A DNA stretch of 64,000 bases from Bacteroides ilei (GTDB lineage Bacteria > Bacteroidota > Bacteroidia > Bacteroidales > Bacteroidaceae): contig NZ_LT635801.1 of the NCBI RefSeq assembly GCF_900128495.1, positions 631,997 through 695,996 on the forward strand, written 5' to 3'. Shown here piece after piece: positions 9,001-15,613 of the stretch. Every line of letters starts with the position of its first letter. Position 1 is the first letter of the stretch. Below the pieces are notes generated by a model. It was given only the letters and a program-made list of their open reading frames with translations, did not search any database and had not been told where the DNA came from. The translations under genes were made by a program, and so were the position numbers.

Positions 9001-10415
9001 TCCTTCAGGTATCCCTTGTTGTTGTACCCGAACCGTATGGCGAACCCGTTCGCGTCCGACATGCTCTCCAGCAGGTGTACATCGTCATATTCTTTCTGTG
9101 TGAATCGGTAGTACAGGTCTTCGTCCATATCCCAGATGCAGTAGCCGTCCTTTTCTTTTCGTGCCTCCTTGCGTTCTGCACGGATGAACGAGGGCTTCTT
9201 CTCAGTAGGTAGCGGGAAGGCTACGGGTATTCCGTCAGACATTCGTAAGGTGAGGATACCGTCTTCCACTACGATGCCCATGTCGTATGCATGATGCCAT
9301 CCATTGCCCAGTGGCCCCTGGTAGTCGCTTCGGCTGTACCAGGTACGTTCCCAGGAGAGAGGGATTGGACCGTCTATCCAGAAGTCCTCTTCATCTGTGA
9401 AGAATGTGCCGCTTGCCACGTCCACCGGGTGTCCGGTTACGGTACAGATGGTCTTGTGCAGCATGTCCTGCAACTTTCCGCTCTTTATCTTGTCATTTAC
9501 GGCTCCATGCAGTTTGTCTGCCAGCTTCTCGGTTTTTTTCTTGTACAGTCTTCCGAAAGCCCCCATGCACTTGCGTGAGAGGGCAGCCATCGGGTTAAAC
9601 GGCACGGGCACGGGGCTGGTCAGAATCTGTCTGACCGGAGGGATCGGGTTGATTACGCCTGTCGGCAGGAACAGTCCCGGCACCTTGTGTACGCTCGACA
9701 TGCCCAGGTCGTTGCAGTCCAGATGCATGTGTGTTCCTCCTCCCGACAGCGGAAGTCCGTCGGCAAGTACGGTCAGACTTCCCATGAAGGCATGTCCGTT
9801 GTTTTTCGGGATTGGTATTGAGTTTGCGGCAAATCCGGCTCCCATCGGTACATGCGGTATGCTGCGTGTGGGGGTGGAAGCCACGGCACGTGGAATGAAT
9901 CCGCCGATTTTTACGGTGGCACCCATCATGCCCACGGCCATGGTCAGTGCCGTGTGGCCTATCTCTGCGAGCTTGGCCGAGTCTGCATCCCCGGTTTCTT
10001 CCGCTGTGGGCGGAGGGGGGATATACGAGGCTACCGCCGCCGTCATGAAGTCCTGCGGACAAAGCAGTGTCCCTACATACGGGTGAGGCATCGGCACGCT
10101 TGTGGCCGGTGGTATGTTCACCAGGTGAATATCCACTCCGATTACAGGGTCGAGCTGTTTGGAGATGGGCAGGCACGCCTGTCCTTTCATCCCCAGTGCT
10201 CCGAGCACGGGGAGTACGGCTGCCTCGCTCACGTTGTCTGCCAGACTGCCCAAGGCTGTGGCTGCCTTCAGTCCGGTGTCAAGCGCGTTGACGGACGGGG
10301 ATACACCCGCCTCCGCATTGGCGGAAGCTCCCGAAACCACACCCGACATCTGTGCTCCTACGGTGGCTTCAAGCTGTGCGCTTACCTGGTCGAAATACCC
10401 TGTTCCTGATGACAT
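6006..10415 (-). CDS. Rhs polymorphic toxin with PAAR-like N-terminus and nuclease-like C-terminal tip (Rhs1)
   Basis: A 1469-residue T6SS cargo effector. Residues 1-85 form an Ala/Gly-rich leader. About 90-260 is a PAAR-like region that would cap a VgrG spike. Around 325-365 lies the DUF6531-type entry (PVDVASGTFF, then PLSWERTWYS). About 430-1290 holds YD/Rhs repeats (many YDxxGN/YEYD units) that build the toxin cocoon. The core ends at YYSPQMGMYISQDSIGLAGG and DILGLAG, where Rhs proteins self-cleave. The final ~117 residues are the toxin: VDGVDIEFKSDN (a D-x-E-x-K core), QLNKDIANK and HWHFDHDP resemble PD-(D/E)xK-type nuclease tips. The unrelated gene that follows immediately is the likely immunity protein. 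GC content drops sharply in the tip. It is last of the vgrG1 cluster with TPR and Imm17-like genes. The nuclease call is by motif only. Confidence 0.85.
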   Translation of the reverse strand: MSSGTGYFDQVSAQLEATVGAQMSGVVSGASANAEAGVSPSVNALDTGLKAATALGSLADNVSEAAVLPVLGALGMKGQACLPISKQLDPVIGVDIHLVNIPPATSVPMPHPYVGTLLCPQDFMTAAVASYIPPPPTAEETGDADSAKLAEIGHTALTMAVGMMGATVKIGGFIPRAVASTPTRSIPHVPMGAGFAANSIPIPKNNGHAFMGSLTVLADGLPLSGGGTHMHLDCNDLGMSSVHKVPGLFLPTGVINPIPPVRQILTSPVPVPFNPMAALSRKCMGAFGRLYKKKTEKLADKLHGAVNDKIKSGKLQDMLHKTICTVTGHPVDVASGTFFTDEEDFWIDGPIPLSWERTWYSRSDYQGPLGNGWHHAYDMGIVVEDGILTLRMSDGIPVAFPLPTEKKPSFIRAERKEARKEKDGYCIWDMDEDLYYRFTQKEYDDVHLLESMSDANGFAIRFGYNNKGYLKEITDSAGRKLTVECDERNGHILIIKGPHPENKGEETILASYEYDAEGNMICQRNAVGDAMRYEYQRRLIVKETWRNGLNWFFEYDGSEIGSRCIHTWGDGGIYDHKLQFLDGMTRVLDSHDKPTEYCHKDGLVYRKVDANGGEHRWKYDSDRKLLQETDPAGNSSLYKYDRWGNCTDSSDPGGGSVSAVFFRKGALRNRPLSVTTADGGTWKFDYDTKGNVTKRTNPEGAKTQIEYSEGLAESITDPYGVKTVLSYDKDGNLTEASDSRGNTSSYRYDRLGRCTQVTNPKGAVQTRHYDAIGRVTEVEDFDGNHIHLRYDGIDNLLEYRDDLQKVEYTYSGMWKLTHRKDSRGVVGFHYDREERLRHVINERMQYYEFDLDDVGNVIRETGFDRGTRIYQRDIAGRVTSERLPSGIVREYEYDNASRVTRVSYVTTDEPDQTYQYGISGRLVEATRGESRVEFAYNALGLPVMETADGETIRRTYDRTGQILSLQSTLGANLEYKRNEFGELTEFRAGDGCGNGEMPWKSQHSYDTLGFETERMLPGGVMRSFAYDNIGRLVDARTRKDARTRHLRRYRWGKADRLLATEDSRRGTTRYGYTPNGQLEYAEYGDGTEQWRKSDSLGNLYPDPDCMVRRFLKGGAMEQDGKWHCEYDKDGNLTERYIGTGRWLDGKKEHWKYRWNADGSLAKVVRPDGEEVTFEYDALGRRLSKSFGTTVTRWMWNGNVPLHQWKQRRSYSMEEDAWLTEEERKDRTLWLFEEESFVPAAMIKEGRAYSILTDHLGTPTEAYDTQGNEVWSRTLDMNGEVIEETGNIGMIPFLFQGQYYDRETGLAYNRFRYYSPQMGMYISQDSIGLAGGIHNLYGYVNDSNTWIDILGLAGRIWLNYAKIWHDKRATEIFGEGDGRRIGGRVYDKYVDGVDIEFKSDNFSKGPRSKESLKRMNTQLNKDIANKLSMKANPHWHFDHDPRKSPEMRSLLRKMKKSGITWTYGKNYYSK

Positions 10416-10441
10416 AGTTTATAGTTGTTTTTAGAGTGGGT

Positions 10442-10726
10442 TCAAGTTTTGAAAAACAGATAGGCCGACAATAGTATGGACAGCACTACGATAACTCCGA
10501 GCCAGAAACGGAATCCGTTTGGCCCCAGCAGGTCAAGCCAGAAGTTCCCTCCCCAGCTTCCGGGGCGGGCATAGGTCCATTTCCAGTCCAGTATCAGTCC
10601 TGTCAGCCATATCAGCAGAATCAGGATGACTACAAGGTAGCCCGATTTCGGGTTTTCCTTGATGTACCCTGGGCCTTCACTGAACATTTGCTGAAGGGTC
10701 GTCCATATTTTGTTGATCCATTCCAT
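10442..10726 (-). CDS. Imm17-family small membrane protein
   Basis: A 94-residue protein with two membrane helices (about residues 29-47 and 74-92) joined by the segment DWKWTYARPGSWGGNFW. That segment and the two-span layout are characteristic of the Immunity protein 17 family (Imm17, PF15562). The first 50 bp overlap the 3' end of the upstream TPR gene in another frame, so the two are translationally linked. It lies between the TPR gene and rhs1, whereas the tip-specific immunity gene lies after rhs1. It may therefore serve the conserved part of the cluster (membrane protection or effector loading) rather than the variable tip. That role is inference. Confidence 0.75.
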   Translation of the reverse strand: MEWINKIWTTLQQMFSEGPGYIKENPKSGYLVVILILLIWLTGLILDWKWTYARPGSWGGNFWLDLLGPNGFRFWLGVIVVLSILLSAYLFFKT

Positions 10727-12068
10727 GATATTTTCCTAGATTTCGTTTGTATTCATACAGAAAGTCCTCCCAGTCTTTGCCGATAACACGGCTCAGCACG
10801 GAGTTGATTTCCTCATTGCTGACTGACGGCTGGCGTTTCCGGCTTTCCAGCAGCTTGAGCAGTAGCAAAGGGTAAGACGAATGCTTTATCAGGTCTGACG
10901 ACAGTTTGTCTGCCAGTCGGAATCCCTCAATGTAGCACTCCGTGGCTCTTTCCGTATCGTATGCTTTCTCCCGGCACCACCCGCACATTCTCAGTGTTTC
11001 TGCCTGCATGAGGTAATCCTTGCAGTTTGCATAGGCGTCTGCCCCCATCCGGTAGGTTTCTGCGGCATCGTTCCATGCGGATTTCCGTATCTGTATGGAT
11101 GCTTTCCCTACAAGCGAGCTGCCGAGAAGACGTCCCGAAAGAGACGGGTCTAGCTTTCCTTCTCCCATCCTTGCCGCTTCTACCGCTTTGTTGGCAAAAT
11201 ACAGAGCCATGTCCAGATCCTTATGATTAATGCGGTCTGTATATAGGATGGTATATACTGTTACGAACTGGCTCAGCCAGTTCATGTCTTTTTTTACATT
11301 GGCAAGTGCCATATCGAGGCATTTGCGTGCGTATAGGTCTGTTTGGGCAGCGTCTCCTTTCTTGACGCTGCTCATGAGTCTGGTCAGTGCCAGTCTGAAT
11401 TCTGAGGCGGCAGGATCGCTCCGATCTTCGTTGGCTGCTTGTTCTGCCAGTTTTTCGGTTGCCCCGTCCATATCTATCGGAGGATAGATGGAAACCGTTT
11501 CCTTCGGATAGGTCGTCATGAGTTTTCCGAATTGTTCCTGGCCGGTGATATCTCCGGTTCCCCATACCATCTGTTTGTCAAATGGTTGGGAGAGTGCCTG
11601 ATTGAACCATTGCCGGCATCCTTCATAGTCCGCAGTGCCTTCCAGATCGAAAATGAAGCTGCATTTCATGTCGGTACCGTTGACAAGTTCACGGGTCAGC
11701 CGGTTGAGATTTTCCACTACTGTCTGGGCTGCATTTCCGCTATTTATGGAGCTGTCGTTAGCCTGCCATTCCACTTTTTCAAAAATGATGTCTTCAGGCT
11801 TCTTGGAGTTGTTCCAGTACTCTATTTGTTTGCTGATATATTGCAGTACATCTTTGCTGAACTCCATTGCGGATGTAAATGGGAGAGTGATGATGAAGAC
11901 CATGTCTTCTTCTTCGCTGTCGATGGCCAGCATGTAGTCATAGAAGGCCTTGAGCATGGTTTCGTCACCCGGATTGATGACAATGCGTATCATCTTTACC
12001 GGTTGTGTCACGGTATTCTCCCAAAGGTGGAGCATATTGTCCGCTATTTGTTGTATGGCATTGCTCAT
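10677..12068 (-). CDS. TPR-containing VgrG/Rhs adaptor-like protein
   Basis: A 463-residue protein between vgrG1 and the Imm17/rhs1 genes, starting 3 bp after the vgrG1 stop. The N-terminal half is a mixed alpha/beta domain (VKMIRIVINPGDETMLKAF, then MVFIITLPF). The C-terminal half, from about residue 225, is helical with TPR-like repeats (ALYFANKAVEAARMGEG, AETYRMGADAYANCKD, ATECYIEGFRLADKL). It ends with RVIGKDWEDFLYEYKRNLGK. A second gene in the window (15614-16963) has the same layout and a similar C-terminal GEDW motif. By position it is probably an adaptor or chaperone loading Rhs1 on VgrG1, analogous to T6SS adaptors in other phyla; no direct motif proves this. Confidence 0.65.
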   Translation of the reverse strand: MSNAIQQIADNMLHLWENTVTQPVKMIRIVINPGDETMLKAFYDYMLAIDSEEEDMVFIITLPFTSAMEFSKDVLQYISKQIEYWNNSKKPEDIIFEKVEWQANDSSINSGNAAQTVVENLNRLTRELVNGTDMKCSFIFDLEGTADYEGCRQWFNQALSQPFDKQMVWGTGDITGQEQFGKLMTTYPKETVSIYPPIDMDGATEKLAEQAANEDRSDPAASEFRLALTRLMSSVKKGDAAQTDLYARKCLDMALANVKKDMNWLSQFVTVYTILYTDRINHKDLDMALYFANKAVEAARMGEGKLDPSLSGRLLGSSLVGKASIQIRKSAWNDAAETYRMGADAYANCKDYLMQAETLRMCGWCREKAYDTERATECYIEGFRLADKLSSDLIKHSSYPLLLLKLLESRKRQPSVSNEEINSVLSRVIGKDWEDFLYEYKRNLGKYHGMDQQNMDDPSANVQ

Positions 12069-12071
12069 AGG

Positions 12072-13838
12072 TCAGTTCAGTTTTACGATTGTACCTGCTA
12101 TGGCGGTTGTTCCGCTGGAGTCCACGGTTGCCTGCGTGGTACCCGAAAGGGTTGCCGTTTTGCTTCCCGTAGCGGTCACGTCACTTCCTTTTATGTTATA
12201 TGCTTCTTCGGCACTGCTGTTTATTGTTTTTGCAGTCTGCGTTATTTCGTTGGCGGCCGTTTCCGTAATCTGGGCTTCTGCGGAGGATTTGATGTTTCCT
12301 TCGCTGTCCAGTTCAATGCTGGTATTGCCTACGCACAGCATGATGGATTTGGATGCGGAAATCTTGATGTTTCCTTTTCCGTCGGCGGCATAGCTGTTGC
12401 CGGCCTGATCCGTCATGGTGATGCTGCCTTCGTCATCATCTATGGTGAGGGTACATCCGCTCCGGGTGGTCAGGCTCTTTTTCTTGTTGCCGCTGTCACC
12501 GCCTGTTCCTGTCTTCCCGTTGAACAGGCTGCCCATTACGAACGGACGTTTCGGGTCGTCATACCGGAATCCAACCAGTACGATGTCGTCCTTTTCCGGA
12601 ATGAAGACAAAACCTCTGTTGGTTGATACTTTATTGCTTATTCCGGCATCAGGAGTCATGACACGTATCCATGAGGTTGTCATGCCATCGCCCTGCCAGT
12701 TCATCTTTACCTGTACGCGTCCCTGTTTCTTGGGGTCATCGTTGCTTATCACTACCGCCTGCTGTGTCTGTGCCACGGGTAGAGGTACTTCCGGGGCAGG
12801 AAGACTTGTTGTCTGCGAGTAGAGTGCGGTAAAGTTGTTGTTATAGCTTTCTCCGGTTCCGGCTATATGGGTAATTTCAGTGATGAAATATTCACCTAAA
12901 GTCTTTTCAATAAAATCAAATTGGAAGTTCTGGATTGCGGTTTGTATTTCCACTACGCTGCCGAGTGTTATCCGGTTGCAGTCCGTTTCACAGGATATAT
13001 AGTGTGAAGGCGAGGCATCGCTCTGCTGTTTCTTTTGGAAATGGTTTTCTGCCTGACTGTCGTTGGCAACCCTGATTTCCGTATGTTGGAATGCTTTCGA
13101 TTTGAAGAGTTTGACAGATGCGTCAAAAGCTGTTTGTCCCAGCATGTTCATGCCGGTAGGAACATTGGAAGCGGCACCTTTGCTGAATTTGCCGTTGGCG
13201 GAGTCGTATGAGTTTCCCTCTACCAGGCGGGCAAGCGTCTGGATTCCGATGTTCAGGTCGGATATTTCGCGTCCGTAGCTCAGTGGTATGGCTGATGGCA
13301 GTTTGTCAGGCTTGCCGAATACAAGTTGTTTCCCGTCATAATACAGCCATTCGTGATATTGTCTGGCCAGCCTGCGGATAAAGTCGAAGTCGCTTTCCAT
13401 ATACTGGCATTCGTATTCTATGTCAGCTGTATATTCCGGCTTGATGGCGCAAGGCACACCGGCCCTGTCGCATATTTCCTTTACTATGCTGAATAGCGTG
13501 GTATTGGTCCACGAAGCACAGTTTAGTTCTGTTTCAAGGAGGAAGGTCAATGAATACCCCTGGATAAGCAGATAGCCGTGATTGCCTTTCGAGCGGTGCA
13601 GTCCCACATGTGTCACTATTCCTTTGAAGCTGTTGCCGCCCAAAAGGATTTCCGCTTGCTTGCCTATCCAGTTCATGCTGTTGTCAAGCGTATGAGTCTT
13701 GTAAAATTCACCGGACTCTATATCCATGTGAACTTCAAAATAATGATGATCATTGATGCACTGTTTCAACACAACCTGAAAAAAGGAAGGAAGAGGAACA
13801 TCATCAATATTGACGGTTGTCATCTTCTGCTCAAGCAT
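12072..13838 (-). CDS. vgrG: T6SS spike protein VgrG (TssI), copy 1
   Basis: A 588-residue VgrG. The N-terminal gp27-like region includes MESDFDFIRRLARQYHEWLY, typical of VgrG. A gp5 OB-fold follows (about residues 365-430, with NDDPKKQGRVQVKMNWQ and GFRYDDPKRPFVMGSLFNG). The C-terminal ~110 residues are Thr/Ser/Ala-rich repeats that form the beta-helix needle. It forms the trimeric tip on the Hcp tube. It lies about 106 bp after hcp1 with a hairpin between them and 3 bp before the TPR gene. The middle is nearly identical to the second VgrG of the window, while the N-terminal third and needle differ, suggesting different cargo. Confidence 0.95.
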   Translation of the reverse strand: MLEQKMTTVNIDDVPLPSFFQVVLKQCINDHHYFEVHMDIESGEFYKTHTLDNSMNWIGKQAEILLGGNSFKGIVTHVGLHRSKGNHGYLLIQGYSLTFLLETELNCASWTNTTLFSIVKEICDRAGVPCAIKPEYTADIEYECQYMESDFDFIRRLARQYHEWLYYDGKQLVFGKPDKLPSAIPLSYGREISDLNIGIQTLARLVEGNSYDSANGKFSKGAASNVPTGMNMLGQTAFDASVKLFKSKAFQHTEIRVANDSQAENHFQKKQQSDASPSHYISCETDCNRITLGSVVEIQTAIQNFQFDFIEKTLGEYFITEITHIAGTGESYNNNFTALYSQTTSLPAPEVPLPVAQTQQAVVISNDDPKKQGRVQVKMNWQGDGMTTSWIRVMTPDAGISNKVSTNRGFVFIPEKDDIVLVGFRYDDPKRPFVMGSLFNGKTGTGGDSGNKKKSLTTRSGCTLTIDDDEGSITMTDQAGNSYAADGKGNIKISASKSIMLCVGNTSIELDSEGNIKSSAEAQITETAANEITQTAKTINSSAEEAYNIKGSDVTATGSKTATLSGTTQATVDSSGTTAIAGTIVKLN

Positions 13839-13870
13839 AACGGCAATGATTTTTTAGGTGAATAAATAAA

Positions 13871-13907
13871 ATTGCCGCTTGACGGATTGAGCCCTTCAAG
13901 CGGCAAT
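13871..13907 (-). terminator. Stem-loop after hcp1, probable partial terminator
   Basis: A perfect 12-bp stem (ATTGCCGCTTGA paired with TCAAGCGGCAAT, 13871-13882 with 13896-13907) lies between hcp1 and vgrG1. Read on the minus strand it is followed by TTTATTTATT. The same stem sequence follows hcp2. Partial termination here would keep Hcp, needed in large amounts, above VgrG. Confidence 0.75.
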
Positions 13908-13944
13908 ATCTTACATTCCGCTTAGGGGCGTTGCCCCGGAGCGT

Positions 13945-14343
13945 TTAGTTTTTCGGCCATCTGTTGTCAAGCGCAGCGTTGCCCACATTGATAAGCTCAG
14001 CGGAGAATGTGAGTGCGATGGTCATCGGCACGTCGTTGTTCACGTCAAGAGTTTCCTTGTAGTGTACGATGTAGGCGTTCTTGAACTCGATTTCCTTCAT
14101 CTTAGCATCCTCTTCAATCTTCTTGTACACGATTTTTCCTTCCACCTGCTTGAACTGGCTGTTCAGCATGGCTTCGATGGTCGCAGTGTCGTCAGTTGAT
14201 TCGATAACTACCGAAACACGTCCTCCCTGGATGTTTGAGGATGGTTTTCCCTTCGCGTCTGTTGTACGACTGAATTCATACTCAGAGTGCAGTACGTCAT
14301 ACTCTTTTCCTGCAAATTCCAATGTAGCTCTAAATGATGCCAT
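13945..14343 (-). CDS. hcp: T6SS tube protein Hcp (TssD), copy 1
   Basis: A 132-residue Bacteroidota-type TssD/Hcp (N-terminus MASFRATLEFAGKEYDVLH, C-terminus ALDNRWPKN). It forms hexameric rings that stack into the T6SS inner tube. The protein is identical to the second copy at 36365-36763, and the DNA is essentially identical across the gene and its leader. It is first gene of effector cluster 1, preceded by a ~195-nt leader with a terminator-like hairpin and followed by a 12-bp stem-loop. Confidence 0.95.
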   Translation of the reverse strand: MASFRATLEFAGKEYDVLHSEYEFSRTTDAKGKPSSNIQGGRVSVVIESTDDTATIEAMLNSQFKQVEGKIVYKKIEEDAKMKEIEFKNAYIVHYKETLDVNNDVPMTIALTFSAELINVGNAALDNRWPKN

Positions 14344-14427
14344 AATTGATAGAATTTAAAAGTTTAACAATAAATTTGAATGACTCCGTTTCCCTTTTCT
14401 GAATCCTGTCGTCTTCCGTCAGAAAAC

Positions 14428-14528
14428 AAAAAAAGAGAAAACTTCAAAAACGATCTTTTGAAATTTCCTCCGGTTCTTCCAGACGATTTCTGTTTTATTT
14501 GTGGAAAAAGAAGAAGAAAAATAAAACA
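14428..14528 (-). promoter_or_regulatory. Conserved hcp leader with two hairpins and U-tract (attenuator-like)
   Basis: On the minus strand the hcp1 5' leader first forms a 10-bp stem (14519-14528 with 14491-14500) around a U/C-rich loop. A 15-bp stem follows (14456-14470 with 14435-14449, allowing two G-U pairs) with a 6-nt loop. That second hairpin is followed directly by seven U (14428-14434), the form of an intrinsic terminator, about 85 nt before the hcp start. The same elements occur upstream of hcp2 and vgrG2. The structure is seen directly; a role in attenuation is inferred. Confidence 0.7.
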
Positions 14529-14544
14529 TCATCTTTGTCAATCG

Positions 14545-14576
14545 CAATTATAGGGAAATAAAATCATATATCCAAA
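14545..14576 (-). promoter_or_regulatory. Promoter of hcp1 (-33 TTTG, -7 TATAATTG)
   Basis: On the minus strand, TTTG (14573-14576) is followed after exactly 20 bp by TATAATTG (14545-14552), one base from the Bacteroidota -7 consensus. Identical geometry is seen at hcp2 and vgrG2. Transcription should start near 14538, giving a leader of about 195 nt. Most of the gap 14577-14768 is AT-rich and shows no other feature. Confidence 0.75.
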
Positions 14577-14768
14577 TATTTCTCCGATTTTTTTAGAAAA
14601 AGTTTTTTTGTAATCTTATATTATATGGATTTATCTTGTTGTAGTATTATGTTTTGCTCTTTTTCTTTGAACATTATTGTTTCTTTGGCAAAACTATAAC
14701 GGATAATTTGTAGTTCAGATAAAAAACAATAGATTTGCAAATGTCACAATCTGAAATTTTGGAAATAT

Positions 14769-15611
14769 ATGAAAGAGAACAATACATTCGTGGCTCTATG
14801 TACAGAGTCTTTTACTTTCAATCATGCCGCAATATGTTCTGTTGCTATGGTGAAGGTGATTAATTCTGTAATAGTGCAGGAGCTCAATTCGCTTATCAGA
14901 CCAGTTGCCGGTAAAGGAAACATGCTGGACACGTTTCTCTCCGTATTTGGTGGTAGTAAGTATGCCAATGCACCGGAGTTCCCGGAAGTGTTACGTTTGA
15001 TGGAAATATTTACAGGTAATTGTAAGGTTGTGGTTTACGATGAGAAAGTAATTGTACGGTTGCGTAAAAACTGTAGATTCTTTGGCGCTGAGAGCACCTC
15101 TTTTTTTACTAATGAGTTTTTTTGTATTTCCCGTATGCCGGGAGAGGAGTTGGAGGAATCATGTGAGTGCTACAAGATTAAGCTGAAAGCTGATTGTTCT
15201 TTGCTTGATAAGGCACGTGCCTGTGCCGGATTGTATATGAAAGTCGGGCAGGCTCATAGGCTGTCTTCAAATGAATTGTGCGATGCTTGGGAACTTTTTT
15301 CAATGGGTAAGGAGGATTTGTATAATTTGCTTCCGGATCATGAGATTACAAACAGGAATACAATATTTTATCATAAGCATATTTTTATCTCCGGTATTTT
15401 TTCCCGATATCCGGATATCAATGTCTTGCTTTCCAAACTGCATAAGTTCGGAGCCATTAACTTGTTTTCATTTTCTTATACAGCCGATATGGTTGTTCTC
15501 GGAAAAGGGGCTGACCGCTCGGTTTGGGAAAAATTAAGACAAGATAATAATATTCAAATACTTACGGAAATTGCATTATATGATATTCTGGATGATATTG
15601 AAGGACGATAG
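14769..15611 (+). CDS. Degenerate DnaQ-like exonuclease fused to a BRCT domain
   Basis: A 280-residue protein. Residues ~6-155 follow the pattern of DnaQ-type 3'-5' exonucleases (opening strand FVALCTES, then ICSVAMVKVINSVIVQE, FPEVLRLMEIFTGN, and the last helix LDKARACAGLYMKV). Most catalytic residues are missing, though: the D-x-E of motif I reads C-T-E, the Asp of motif II is not apparent, and the H-x(4)-D motif III lacks its His. Residues ~200-275 look like a BRCT domain (IFISGIFSR, then FSYTADMVVLGKGADRSVWEK, ending ITEIALYDIL). Such Exo-BRCT proteins normally act on DNA; this one probably binds rather than cuts. It is divergent from hcp1 and its stop lies 2 bp from that of the TPR gene. 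Function in a T6SS locus is unknown. Confidence 0.6.
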   Translation: MKENNTFVALCTESFTFNHAAICSVAMVKVINSVIVQELNSLIRPVAGKGNMLDTFLSVFGGSKYANAPEFPEVLRLMEIFTGNCKVVVYDEKVIVRLRKNCRFFGAESTSFFTNEFFCISRMPGEELEESCECYKIKLKADCSLLDKARACAGLYMKVGQAHRLSSNELCDAWELFSMGKEDLYNLLPDHEITNRNTIFYHKHIFISGIFSRYPDINVLLSKLHKFGAINLFSFSYTADMVVLGKGADRSVWEKLRQDNNIQILTEIALYDILDDIEGR

Positions 15612-15613
15612 AA

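Noticed and set aside
6782..10434. Several long plus-strand open frames (up to ~229 codons) opposite rhs1
   Set aside because: They are antisense shadows of the GC-rich Rhs repeats, full of Ser/Arg/Cys/Pro, with no domain sense. The same frames recur opposite rhs2 and rhs3.
11439..12626. 395-codon plus-strand frame opposite the TPR and vgrG1 genes
   Set aside because: No recognisable domain, many Cys/Phe/Val typical of antisense translation, and it spans the junction of two well-supported genes.
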